Below are positions 6,744 to 14,871 of a DNA stretch of 64,000 bases, one piece after another. Origin of the DNA: Planctomycetota bacterium (lineage in GTDB: Bacteria; Planctomycetota; UBA1135; JACQFD01); NCBI GenBank assembly GCA_016792805.1, contig JAEUHX010000047.1, forward strand, positions 1 to 64,000, in the 5' to 3' direction. The notes beneath the pieces were generated by a model that made no database searches, was not told the origin of the DNA, and saw nothing but the letters and a program-made list of their open reading frames with translations. The position numbers were made by a program, and so were the translations under genes. Each line of letters begins with the position of its first letter. The stretch's first letter is position 1.

Positions 6744-7895
6744 CTAACCCGACGTCAGTGCCAAGATCCGCTGCAGCGTCATCATCGAGAACGCCGTCGC
6801 GTAGGGGCGAGAGTAGGACTGCATCGTGAAGTCCCACATGGAGCCGTCGGCTTCCTGGGTCTTCAGCACGTCGCGCGCGAGCTGGGGAACAAATCGGGCG
6901 CGGTGCTCGGCCGGGATCGCCTCGAGCACGCCCGCGGCGTAATAGTGACCGTAGAAATAGAAATAACCGGCGTTGTAATAATACGCCTCGTGGGGAATCG
7001 GGCGCATCCGCGCCACGTCGAGGAATTTGTGGTGCTCAAAGAACTTGTCGAGCCCCTCCACTAGGTCCTTCGCCGTCACAACCTCGCCCACTCGGAAGAG
7101 CGCCAGATTGCACACCTGGATCCGGCCGAGCGAACCCTTCACGTTGTTGATTCCTTCGCCGGCACTCGGCGCCGGAATCGCCATCACGTCGTAACTGTAA
7201 GCACCGTTCGGCAGGCGGCAGCGCTTCACGGCCTTCACGGCCCCCGCCAGCACCTTCTCATTCACGGGGAGCCCCGCCGCCTTGGAGTCGAGCATCGCCA
7301 GCACGACGCCCGCCGACGTGAACGACGTAGCCCATTGCGAGCGCCACGCATCCTCGGCGTCGGCGTAATAGCCCCAGCCGCCGTTGGGCGACTGCCGCCG
7401 CTCCAGCGTCGCCAAGAAGATCTTCGCGGCGCCCTCGAGCTTGGCGCGCCGCTCGCCCGTTTTGTAACGCGGCGACTGCAACGCCCGCGCGATCGCCTGC
7501 AATCCATACAGCTCGCCCCACACATCGTCCGTGTCCCAATCGGAGGGGCGCTTCAGATCACAATTCGCGACGATGTAGTCGAGCCCGCGGTCGACGGCCC
7601 CCGCCGCCTCCGGAAGCTGCATCGCGTCGAGCAGCGTCATCACGACGAGCCCCGTCGTCGCCACGCGCCACGAGCGGTGCGACTCGGGATTCGACCAGAA
7701 CGTGCTCTCCATGTTCCGGTGGCTCCCCCAGGAGCCGTCGGAATTTTGATCTTTCAACAAAAACTGGAGCCCGCGCTCCAGGCCAACGCGCATGTCCTGC
7801 GCCGTCGGCAGCGTCTCTTTGGGACGGCTCGACTGCGCTCCTGCCGCTGCCGACAAGAGCGCCGCCGCCGCGACCGCCGCGACCGCCCGAATCAC
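6744..7895 (-). CDS. Secreted squalene-cyclase/prenyltransferase-repeat protein
   Basis: 383 residues with a signal peptide (MIRAVAAVAAAALLSAAAGA|Q). The body is an alpha/alpha-toroid of the prenyltransferase/squalene-oxidase repeat type, with QW-like motifs: FLLKDQNSDGSWG (about 46-58), LERRQSPNGGWGYY (about 160-175), RCRLPNGAYSYD and KTQEADGSMWDF near the C-terminus. The DxDD motif of true squalene-hopene cyclases is not seen, so enzymatic cyclase activity is doubtful. Such secreted proteins are abundant in Planctomycetota and mostly uncharacterised. The GTG start overlaps the upstream stop (GTGA), placing it last in the ECF sigma operon. Confidence 0.85.
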   Translation of the reverse strand: MIRAVAAVAAAALLSAAAGAQSSRPKETLPTAQDMRVGLERGLQFLLKDQNSDGSWGSHRNMESTFWSNPESHRSWRVATTGLVVMTLLDAMQLPEAAGAVDRGLDYIVANCDLKRPSDWDTDDVWGELYGLQAIARALQSPRYKTGERRAKLEGAAKIFLATLERRQSPNGGWGYYADAEDAWRSQWATSFTSAGVVLAMLDSKAAGLPVNEKVLAGAVKAVKRCRLPNGAYSYDVMAIPAPSAGEGINNVKGSLGRIQVCNLALFRVGEVVTAKDLVEGLDKFFEHHKFLDVARMRPIPHEAYYYNAGYFYFYGHYYAAGVLEAIPAEHRARFVPQLARDVLKTQEADGSMWDFTMQSYSRPYATAFSMMTLQRILALTSG

Positions 7896-8665
7896 GACTT
7901 CTTACTCTTCTTCGAAGCCTTCGGAGAATTGATCTCGGCGAGCTGCTTCTGGAGCTTCGCCACCTCGTTTTCTTCCGACTGCACCGACATCGATTTGTCG
8001 AAAGCCGCCGCCTTCGCGGCGCGGCGCGCCGCTTCGAGCTCGCGCTCCTTGGCATCGACCTCGAGCTCAAGCTTCTTGCGCTCCTGCGGAAGCTCATAGC
8101 TCTCCAGCATCTTCGTCTCGCTCTCGTCCGCCGCGAGGTCGCGCTTCGCGAGCTCGAGCCGGCGCCGGCCGCGGCTCAGCACAATTTCCCGCGTCTTGTC
8201 GGCGAGATCGGTCTGCTGATACATCATTTCCAACTGTTGCAACTCCTCGCGCGCCTCCTCGAAGCCGTCCTTCGAGCGCTGCAGCGAGATCGCCGCACGC
8301 TCTCGGCGCAGCGGCACAACCTCTGCGTTGAAATGGGCGAGCTGCTTGCGCGCCAGCTCAAGCTCATTCTCCGCCTTGTGGATCGAATCGCGGCTCTCGA
8401 GCTCTCCGTTTTGTGCATCCATCTTGGCCTTCTCGAGCTTGCGGCGCGCCATGGCGAGGTCGCGCTCGAGATCGGCCTTCTTCTCGGCGGGATCTTCCGT
8501 CTCCTCCTCTTCCTCTTCCTCGACCGCTGCCGCCGACGCCGTGGACGGCGCCTGCGTCGTCGTCGTCTGCTTGCGCACCGCGACGCACGCGGGGGAAGCT
8601 ACAATACCGAGAAGCAACAAAAACGACAGGATCGATCCGGGAGTGCTGAGGCGCATCGGTCTCAT
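7892..8665 (-). CDS. Coiled-coil lipoprotein-like protein
   Basis: 257 residues from the ATG at 8665. A hydrophobic leader (SILSFLLLLGIVASPAC) ends at a cysteine, suggesting lipidation although the -3 position is not canonical. Then comes a Thr/Ala linker, an acidic run of consecutive Glu, and a long heptad-like helix rich in Lys/Glu/Leu to the C-terminus (KASKKSKKS). Probably a periplasmic or outer-membrane-anchored spacer; the family is not recognised. It lies 79 bp after the preceding coiled-coil gene and overlaps the next gene by 4 bp. A longer open frame upstream is Arg-rich shadow sequence and was rejected as the start. Confidence 0.8.
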   Translation of the reverse strand: MRPMRLSTPGSILSFLLLLGIVASPACVAVRKQTTTTQAPSTASAAAVEEEEEEETEDPAEKKADLERDLAMARRKLEKAKMDAQNGELESRDSIHKAENELELARKQLAHFNAEVVPLRRERAAISLQRSKDGFEEAREELQQLEMMYQQTDLADKTREIVLSRGRRRLELAKRDLAADESETKMLESYELPQERKKLELEVDAKERELEAARRAAKAAAFDKSMSVQSEENEVAKLQKQLAEINSPKASKKSKKS

Positions 8666-8744
8666 TGCGGGACGTGGGAATGCGGCGCGCATCCATTGCG
8701 CGCGCCGCCGGCAGCGTACGCGGCCCGCCTCCCCCTTCGAGCGA

Positions 8745-10157
8745 TTACTTTTCGCCCCGCGGCGCAGCCGCGCGCGCCATGCGCTCCTGGAGCGCCGCGC
8801 TCCGGCGCTGGAGCCCTTCCACGGCCGCCGCGTGCGTGCGCAGCTCGTCGCGTTCACGCTCCCGCTCGATGCGCAGCCGCTCTCGCTCCGGCCGCTCGAG
8901 GAGGCGGATCGCTTCCAGCGGGCTCGCGCTCGCCGCGACTTCCCGCAACGCCGCGAGCCGCGCTTCGTGCGAGGCGCGCTCCGCCTCCGAGAGGTCGACC
9001 ATCGCTTTGGCCGTGGCCTCGAGCTCCCGTCGCACGCTCCGCTCCCAAGCGGCCGCTCCCTCCCCTGTCGGACCGAGAAGCCGGTCGAGCACCGCGCGCA
9101 CGCCGGCATCGGCTGCGCCGCCCGCGGTCGCGCGCGCGGCCAGGCGCACCTCCAGCTCCGCCAGCGTGCGGTCGTGGGCCTTGCGCGCGCGATCGAGCGT
9201 TCGCTGCGCCGCGAGTTCCGAATCATCGGCCACGGCGGCGAGTTCGGCGCCGAGCGCGGGGAAGAGCTGGCGCGCGGCGCGGATCGCGGCCGCCACGCGC
9301 GCGGCCGCAGCGGAAGCGGCCTGCTCGGCGGCGCGACGCTCCGCCAGCGACTGCTCCAACGAAGCGAGCTGCGGCTCTTCCGCGGCGCGCTCGCGCTCCC
9401 AGCTCGCGCGCAGCGCCGAGGCAACGGCGGCCACCTCCCGCGCGCTCTGCGTCACGGCAGGACTCGCGGGCGCGTCGCCCGCTTGGCGCAGCGCCGCGCG
9501 GAGCTCCGACAGCGGCTTCGCTAGTTTTTGTGACATCTCCGCAGCGCGTGCAGCCGCCCGCCCGGCTTCGTGCGGCGGCTGCGGCTTGCCGACGAGTTCC
9601 GACCGCAGTGCCTGCTCCGCCGCAATCGCGCCGCGCGCCGCAGCGCGCGCCAACGCCTCGTTGGCCCGCCCCAAATCGCCCGCACGCCGACGCACGTCGA
9701 GCAGCTTCTCGCGGATCTTTTGGGACTCCTCGAAAAGCCACAGTTCGAGCCGCTCGCCGCGCACGGCGGCGGCGGCGCCCTGCGCGAGCCTCGCGGCGCG
9801 CGCCAGCGCGGCGCGGCGGTCGGCGTCGGACGCCGTGCGGTCCGTGGCAGCTCCGCGGATCGCGCGCACAAGCTCTTTCAATAATTCAACGCGGCCCGCG
9901 AGCGCCGGCTCCACACGCAACAATTCGGCCGCGAGCCGCTCTCCCACCATGGCCTCCTGCGCCTGCGCGAGCGCCGACTCGAGCGACGCCGCGCTCCGAT
10001 CGAGGAGCGTCCTGGCGTCGGCGAGCGACGACGGCGGCGCGCTCCCTTGGAGCGCCCCGTGGGCCACGGCCGCGGCGACGGCGCACGCGGCTCCCACGAG
10101 AATCCCTGTGATCTTCACAGATCCTCCGCGCCGTGCACTAATGCTTCGAATGCTCAT
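8745..10157 (-). CDS. Large membrane-anchored coiled-coil protein
   Basis: 470 residues. After MSIRSISARRGGSVK comes one membrane helix (ITGILVGAACAVAAAVAHGA, about residues 16-35), then more than 400 residues of almost continuous Ala/Arg/Glu/Leu-rich helix with few Pro or Gly, a typical coiled coil. No enzymatic motif is visible. The ATG overlaps the stop of the anti-sigma gene as ATGA, so the two are translationally coupled. Its position suggests a structural target or sensor of the ECF stress circuit; that role is an inference. Confidence 0.8.
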   Translation of the reverse strand: MSIRSISARRGGSVKITGILVGAACAVAAAVAHGALQGSAPPSSLADARTLLDRSAASLESALAQAQEAMVGERLAAELLRVEPALAGRVELLKELVRAIRGAATDRTASDADRRAALARAARLAQGAAAAVRGERLELWLFEESQKIREKLLDVRRRAGDLGRANEALARAAARGAIAAEQALRSELVGKPQPPHEAGRAAARAAEMSQKLAKPLSELRAALRQAGDAPASPAVTQSAREVAAVASALRASWERERAAEEPQLASLEQSLAERRAAEQAASAAAARVAAAIRAARQLFPALGAELAAVADDSELAAQRTLDRARKAHDRTLAELEVRLAARATAGGAADAGVRAVLDRLLGPTGEGAAAWERSVRRELEATAKAMVDLSEAERASHEARLAALREVAASASPLEAIRLLERPERERLRIERERERDELRTHAAAVEGLQRRSAALQERMARAAAPRGEK

Positions 10158-10801
10158 CGGCCGCCTCCCGGCGCCGGCCGGTCGCCGCGCGGCCGGCTCG
10201 TCGGCGAGAGCGCGCCGAGCGCCATCCGAGTTTGCAACACATAGAGACGCTGCTCCAGCGACTGCGTCTCCGCGAGGATTGACTGCGCCTCGCGATCGAG
10301 CTCGGCGAGGCGCTCCGTGGAGACGCCGGCCGCCTGCGCGCGCAGCGTCGTCGCCGCGATCTCGAGGCGAAGCCGCTCCAGCAAGCTGCGCTGCCGCATC
10401 GCCTCCTCGCGGTTGCCTTGGTCGATCTGTACGATCTCGCGCGCCTCTTGCTCCGCCGTCGCGGAAGGATACAGAAGACCGACGGCCAGCACGACGGCGG
10501 CGGCCGTCGCGAGCAGCCCCCAAGCGGCGTGCACACCGCGGCGTGCGCGCCGAATCGGCGCCGAGCGCGCAGAGGCCCGCTGCCGCCAAAGTTCCGCCTC
10601 GATGCGCGCGTGGAGCGGGCGCAGGCTCGCCGGCTCGGGCTCCTCGGCGGCCCAGGCCTGCGATGCCGCGGTCCACTGCTCGAGCGTCGCGCGGCACGAT
10701 GCGCACAATTCGAGGTGGTCACGCACGCGGCGCGCCTCCTCCGGCGTGCACTCGCCGTCGGCGTAGCACGAAAGTAATAGTTGAAGATCGTTACATTCCA
10801 T
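10154..10801 (-). CDS. Zinc-finger anti-sigma factor
   Basis: 215 residues. The N-terminal domain (MECNDLQLLLSCYADGECTP, then RDHLELCASCR) has the HxxxCxxC zinc site of ZAS anti-sigma factors. One membrane helix lies at about residues 92-110 (AAWGLLATAAAVVLAVGLLY), followed by a helical extracytoplasmic domain. It should hold the neighbouring ECF sigma factor inactive until an envelope signal arrives. The start overlaps the sigma gene's 3' end by 11 bp, the common sigma/anti-sigma arrangement. Confidence 0.9.
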   Translation of the reverse strand: MECNDLQLLLSCYADGECTPEEARRVRDHLELCASCRATLEQWTAASQAWAAEEPEPASLRPLHARIEAELWRQRASARSAPIRRARRGVHAAWGLLATAAAVVLAVGLLYPSATAEQEAREIVQIDQGNREEAMRQRSLLERLRLEIAATTLRAQAAGVSTERLAELDREAQSILAETQSLEQRLYVLQTRMALGALSPTSRPRGDRPAPGGGR

Positions 10802-11429
10802 GGGTTCGGCTCTCCTCCGCGTGGGCTTCGCTCCAGCTGCCCTGGATGCGCCGTCGCGCGCGGAAGATCCATGTCTTGACGGTTTCGATATTGGCGTCGA
10901 GCGCAAGCGCGATCTCTTTGTAGGAGAGGCCGTCGAACTCGCGGAGCACGATGGCGGCGCGCTCGCGCTCGGGAAGTGTGGCAACAATTTCACGCACCTG
11001 GGCACATCGCTCCTTCTGTAGCAACAAATCGGGAGCGCCCACGGATTCTTGAGGATCGAGATCTTCGGCGATCTGTGGGGCGCGCGAGCGCGCGCGCATG
11101 CGGTCGATCGAAAGATGGCGAACCATCCGAAAGAAAAACGATGCGAAGCGCCCGCGAGCGGGATCGAAGCCGCCGTCGCGCACGACGCCGACCAATTTCA
11201 CAAAAGCGTCCTGCGCGATCTCTTCGGCGAGATGCCCGTCGCGCACCAGATAGCGCGCGAACCGCAGCGCGCTCGCGCCGTAGCGCTCGACGAGCCATTC
11301 GAAGGCGTCGTCATCGCCAAGGCGGTAGCGCTCGACGAGTTCCTCATCGGTGGCGCTCACGGTTCCGGGGGTGCGGGCTGCGGGTTTCAGTCCGGCGCGA
11401 TCCTGCCGGAATCGGAGCCGCACGACCAT
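10791..11429 (-). CDS. ECF RNA polymerase sigma factor
   Basis: Sigma-70 family, ECF type. Region 2 is FEWLVERYGASALRFARYLV then HLAEEIAQDAFVKLV. Region 4 is LPERERAAIVLREFDGLSYK followed by EIALALDANIETVKTWIFRA, a clear helix-turn-helix. Region 3 is missing, as in ECF factors. The ATG at 11429 gives 212 residues; a GTG at 11360 (VSATDEELVERYRLG) starts where family homology begins and may be the real start. First gene of a five-gene operon with anti-sigma, two coiled-coil proteins and the secreted cyclase-like protein. Confidence 0.92.
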   Translation of the reverse strand: MVVRLRFRQDRAGLKPAARTPGTVSATDEELVERYRLGDDDAFEWLVERYGASALRFARYLVRDGHLAEEIAQDAFVKLVGVVRDGGFDPARGRFASFFFRMVRHLSIDRMRARSRAPQIAEDLDPQESVGAPDLLLQKERCAQVREIVATLPERERAAIVLREFDGLSYKEIALALDANIETVKTWIFRARRRIQGSWSEAHAEESRTHGM

Positions 11430-11469
11430 CGCGCGGCAGCCGTGCTACGCCCGGCGCGCCGCCGATGTT

Positions 11470-12399
11470 TCACGGCTGAAGGTAGTGGCGGCGGGCGAAG
11501 AGCCCGGTGAGACGCGCCGACGCGGTCCAGAGGAGCTGCGCCACGAGGGCGGCCACGGGCACGAGCGCCCAGGGAAGCCCATGCCATGCCGCGCCGATCG
11601 CGAGGAAGCCGCCGAAGAAGAGCGCGTTGGCAACGAAGCAGACGGCCACCGTCTCGAGCGGCGCGGCTGTGAGCGGACGCCAAGCCTCGGCGGAGGCGAG
11701 GGCGCGCACGCTCCCGTGGGCCGCGAGCGCGGCTTGCACCATCGGCGCGAGCGGCGAGAGCACGAGGATCGTCAGGCAGAGGAAGCCGATCGCCCGCGCG
11801 AGGGTCGTCGACACGAGCGCCGCCGCGCCGAAGGCGGCGAAGAGGAGCAGCGCCGAGAGAAAGACCGCCGCGGGAACGACCGTCGTTCCGACCAGGAAGA
11901 GCGGCATGTCGGCCGGCTCGGGCGGGTCGTCGTCGCCGCGGACTGTGGATTTCAGGACAGTGATCGAATGGAACGCAAGCGCCGACGTGGCGAGCACAAA
12001 TCCCATGAGCGGGGTGAGTGACAACACCACAAAAAACAGCGTGCCGACGGCGATAACCTGCGGGCCCGGGCTGCGGAAAGGATACTGAAACGCGTCGCGC
12101 CAAGGCTTGCGCATCGATTCGCTCGGCGGTCCCGGAAGCTCCCGGCCCGCGGCCACCCCGAATCGAGCAGTAAGCTTCCCCAACAAATAGCGGCGATCTC
12201 CGGCGGGTGCGTTGCGGTAGGCCATCCGCGCCTCCTCGAGGCGCCCCGACTCGCATGCCTCGCGACAGAGGCGCGTCCAGTCCTCCGGACGATCGTCGCC
12301 GCGCGCGATCACCTCGCGCACATGCTGTTCACGCTCGCTCGGCGGCGCGGCCGTCGACTTCGGCGCCGCGAGCCGCTCCGAGAGAGTCGGTCCCCGCAT
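11470..12399 (-). CDS. Multi-pass membrane protein of unknown function
   Basis: 309 residues from the ATG at 12399. The first 130 residues are soluble and charged, with a repeat-like segment (ESGRLEEARMAYRNAPAGDR) resembling a helical hairpin. The rest has about five membrane helices, e.g. VIAVGTLFFVVLSLTPLMGF and AVFLSALLLFAAFGAAALVS. No enzyme motif is recognised. The open frame extends another 140 codons upstream, but that part is Arg/Gly-rich and overlaps the next gene's 3' end, so it was excluded. Confidence 0.75.
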   Translation of the reverse strand: MRGPTLSERLAAPKSTAAPPSEREQHVREVIARGDDRPEDWTRLCREACESGRLEEARMAYRNAPAGDRRYLLGKLTARFGVAAGRELPGPPSESMRKPWRDAFQYPFRSPGPQVIAVGTLFFVVLSLTPLMGFVLATSALAFHSITVLKSTVRGDDDPPEPADMPLFLVGTTVVPAAVFLSALLLFAAFGAAALVSTTLARAIGFLCLTILVLSPLAPMVQAALAAHGSVRALASAEAWRPLTAAPLETVAVCFVANALFFGGFLAIGAAWHGLPWALVPVAALVAQLLWTASARLTGLFARRHYLQP

Positions 12400-12479
12400 G
12401 CGCACCCATCGGCCGGCACGCGCCACGGGGATAAGGCCCGCGGGACGAGGCCCCCGGGATGAAGCCGACGTGGCCGTCG

Positions 12480-13259
12480 CTACTCGTCGTTCGAGCGGCC
12501 GCCGCCGACCAGATGGCCGTAGCGCAGCACGAGGTAGAGGAGCTGGAGCAGCGCCGCCGCCGCCGCCGCCACGTAGGTCCAGGCAGCCGCGTTCAGCACT
12601 GCGCGCGCGCCATCGCCTTCTTCTCCGGTGAGCAGGCCGCGCTCGTTCAGCGCCAGCACGGCGCGCTTCGAGGCATCGAGCTCCACAGGGACGGTGATGA
12701 GCTGGAAGAAAACCGCCAGCGCAAAGAGACAGATGCCGGCCAAAACCAACATTCCGGCGAGCGCCCCCATCTTCGGCGCGAACATCGCGAGCATGGCGCC
12801 GCCGATCACGATGGGCCACGAAAGGTGGCTTCCAATATTGGCAATCGGAACGATGGCGCTGCGCGCCGAGAGGAGCGCATAGCCGGTCGCATGCTGGATC
12901 GCGTGGCCCGCCTCATGGGCCGCCACGCCGAAGGCCGCCACCGAGCGCCCGCGGAAGTTCGCCGGCGAGAGGCGCAGCGTGCGGGAGGACGGGTCGTAGT
13001 GATCGGAGAGGAAGCCATCGACTTCCTCGATCTTCACGTCGGTGACACCCGCCGCACGGAGCACCTCCGCGGCGGCCTGGGCCCCCGTGTAGCCGCGCTT
13101 AGCGGGCACTTGGGACCAGTGGGTGAAGGTCGACTTCACCTTCCACTGCGCCCAGAAGGCGAAGAGCGCGCCGGGAGCCGCGAGGAGCAGGTAGAGCGGA
13201 TCGATGAAACCGAAGAAGGCGAGCATGGCGTTCGTCCAGGGCGTTTCTGCCGCGTCCAA
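12480..13259 (-). CDS. YugP-type zinc metallopeptidase (Zn_peptidase_2)
   Basis: 259 residues. HEAGH at residues 115-119 is the HExxH zinc site. Upstream are the family hallmarks LRLSPANFRGRSVAAFGVAA and, at the start, FFGFIDPLYLLLAAPGALFA, a membrane helix. Further helices lie at about 140-160, 165-190 and near 230-245, and the motif LITVPVELDASKRA is conserved in PF04298 proteins. It is expected to be an inner-membrane protease; substrates are unknown. It stands alone between other minus-strand genes with gaps of 70-80 bp. Confidence 0.9.
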   Translation of the reverse strand: MDAAETPWTNAMLAFFGFIDPLYLLLAAPGALFAFWAQWKVKSTFTHWSQVPAKRGYTGAQAAAEVLRAAGVTDVKIEEVDGFLSDHYDPSSRTLRLSPANFRGRSVAAFGVAAHEAGHAIQHATGYALLSARSAIVPIANIGSHLSWPIVIGGAMLAMFAPKMGALAGMLVLAGICLFALAVFFQLITVPVELDASKRAVLALNERGLLTGEEGDGARAVLNAAAWTYVAAAAAALLQLLYLVLRYGHLVGGGRSNDE

Positions 13260-13329
13260 TACGTCGTCGGAGGGCGAGGATCCAGGGGCTCGGAATCGCT
13301 TTCCGGGGGTGGCGCACTGCGCGAAGGGG

Positions 13330-14319
13330 TCACGGGCGCTCGCGCCAGCGGAGATCGGCTACGAGGGGGAAATGGTCCGAGGCATCGTCTCGCTCGAGCC
13401 AAACCGCGATGGGCTCCAGGTGCTCGGTGTGGCGGATGTGGTCGATGGCGACGAGCGGGCCGATGGGCCCCAGGCGCCAGCGCCCCGGGACGGGGAAAGT
13501 CCAGCCGAGGCCGGCACCGCGGACGGACCACGCATCGAGCCAGCCGGCATCCTGGAGGAGCTCGCAGGCCCCGTTTCTTTCTGTGCTATTGAGGTCTCCA
13601 ACGAGGAGCGCGGGCCCGAGGGCGGCCACGCCCTGAGTCAGCACTTCGACATGGGTGCCCCGGCGAGCGCGTGTGCCGAGGAAGCCGGTGAAAGGCGACA
13701 AATGCGCGACGCGAACCTCGACGGAACGGCCGGAGAAATCCACTTTTCCGCGAATCATGGGTCGAAAGCCCGGCGGCGCGATGAGCCCGCGGTCTTGGAG
13801 CGGCGCGCGCGTGAGGAGCGCCGTGCCGTCGAGCCCGGCCCCGTAGTATTCTTGATGTGGATACAGATGCTTGAGCTGCGACTCGATGGCGCTGCGGTTC
13901 TGTGAGGAAACTTCCTGGAGGGCTACGATGTCGGCGCCGAGCGCGGAGATGCCGGCGACTGCTCGGTCCGCCGGTGCGATGACATCACCCAAGTTCCAGG
14001 TCGCGACGCGCAGCGTCTCCGGCGCCCGGGAATTGGGCCGCTCCGGAGCGCGCTCGAACAGGGCGTCTCCGTGGACAGCGAACGCCAGAATTGTGAGCGC
14101 CCCTGCGAGAACGAGGGCGAGGCGCCCGCGCTGGTCTCGACGGCCACAAAACGCGAGGCTCAACAGAATGGGCCCGCCGAGCATCCAGAACGGTTCGAAC
14201 TCGTGGAAGAGCGTGCAGGGCCAGCGAAGCGCGGGCGGCAGGAGACGCGCCGCGAAAAGTGCCAACGCGATCGCGGAGGCGAGAGCGGCTGCAAACGCGG
14301 GGCGAAGGAGCGCAGGCAT
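13330..14319 (-). CDS. Endonuclease/exonuclease/phosphatase family protein with membrane N-terminus
   Basis: 329 residues. Three hydrophobic segments occupy about residues 10-85, followed by a catalytic domain of the DNase I-like fold: RVATWNL (Asn109), VALQEV (Glu136), VGDLNS (Asp/Asn near 246) and SDHFPL (Asp/His near 313). All key metal and catalytic residues are present, so a phosphodiesterase or phosphatase acting outside the cytoplasm is likely. Substrate not predictable; members cleave nucleic acids, lipids or inositol phosphates. Confidence 0.88.
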   Translation of the reverse strand: MPALLRPAFAAALASAIALALFAARLLPPALRWPCTLFHEFEPFWMLGGPILLSLAFCGRRDQRGRLALVLAGALTILAFAVHGDALFERAPERPNSRAPETLRVATWNLGDVIAPADRAVAGISALGADIVALQEVSSQNRSAIESQLKHLYPHQEYYGAGLDGTALLTRAPLQDRGLIAPPGFRPMIRGKVDFSGRSVEVRVAHLSPFTGFLGTRARRGTHVEVLTQGVAALGPALLVGDLNSTERNGACELLQDAGWLDAWSVRGAGLGWTFPVPGRWRLGPIGPLVAIDHIRHTEHLEPIAVWLERDDASDHFPLVADLRWRERP

Positions 14320-14336
14320 CGAGGGGAGCCCTCGAT
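14318..14336 (-). terminator. Hairpin after the pseudopilin operon
   Basis: ATCGAGGG-GAG-CCCTCGAT, an 8-bp perfect stem, lies 13 bp beyond the stop codon at 14350. There is no T-run, and it touches the start codon of the downstream gene, so it may also affect that gene's translation. Confidence 0.35.
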
Positions 14337-14349
14337 CCTAATGGGGCTC

Positions 14350-14871
14350 TCAGTCGGTGCGCAGCACGACGACCGGGACTTTGTACACCTCGGCCTTTTC
14401 ATTCGGATAGGCCCACGTCACCTCCACGAGGACCGGCAGCGCGAGGGCCGTCGTTGCAACATTTGTATTTGTGGCGAGGTTGTCGCCGTCGAGATCCCGC
14501 GGCATGCCGAATTCGGCGCCGATCTGTGCGTCGGTCAGGGTCTCATCCACAATCACGCGGATCTTCCCCGTCGCGGCGTCGCCGTCGGCGCCCTCGATCT
14601 TGAAGGTGTCGCCCTTCGTTCCCGTCGGCCCATAGGTCGAGCAGAGCTGCTCGAGCGGGGTCGTGCGAATCTCGTCGGCCTTGCTGAGGGCAGCTTCCAC
14701 TGCGATGGCGCGCATCTCCGCGCGGCGGCTCGAGTTGCCCGCCGACACGACGCTGGAAACGATCATTGTGAAGGTGACCATGAAGATCACGACACCGACC
14801 ATCACTTCGACAAGCGAAACGCCGCGTTCCGCAGTGCAGTTCTTGGATTGCGTCCCCATGGCGGATATCAC
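14350..14871 (-). CDS. Type II secretion/type IV pilus-like minor pseudopilin
   Basis: 173 residues. The N-terminus carries a class III signal sequence: short basic leader, then ERGVSLVEVMVGVVIFMVTF, i.e. G|xSLVE with the required Glu at position 5 after the cleavage site, for prepilin peptidase processing. The remainder is a short globular pilin domain. The GTG at 14871 overlaps the upstream stop (GTGA); an ATG at 14859 is an alternative start. Last of four genes; resembles PilV/GspI-type minor pilins. No pilin peptidase or assembly ATPase lies nearby. Confidence 0.85.
   Translation of the reverse strand: MISAMGTQSKNCTAERGVSLVEVMVGVVIFMVTFTMIVSSVVSAGNSSRRAEMRAIAVEAALSKADEIRTTPLEQLCSTYGPTGTKGDTFKIEGADGDAATGKIRVIVDETLTDAQIGAEFGMPRDLDGDNLATNTNVATTALALPVLVEVTWAYPNEKAEVYKVPVVVLRTD

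Noticed and set aside
8237..10923. Long plus-strand open frames (up to 752 codons) opposite the coiled-coil genes
   Set aside because: Extreme Arg/Ala/Ser/Pro composition, typical antisense shadows of Ala/Glu-rich helical genes at high G+C.
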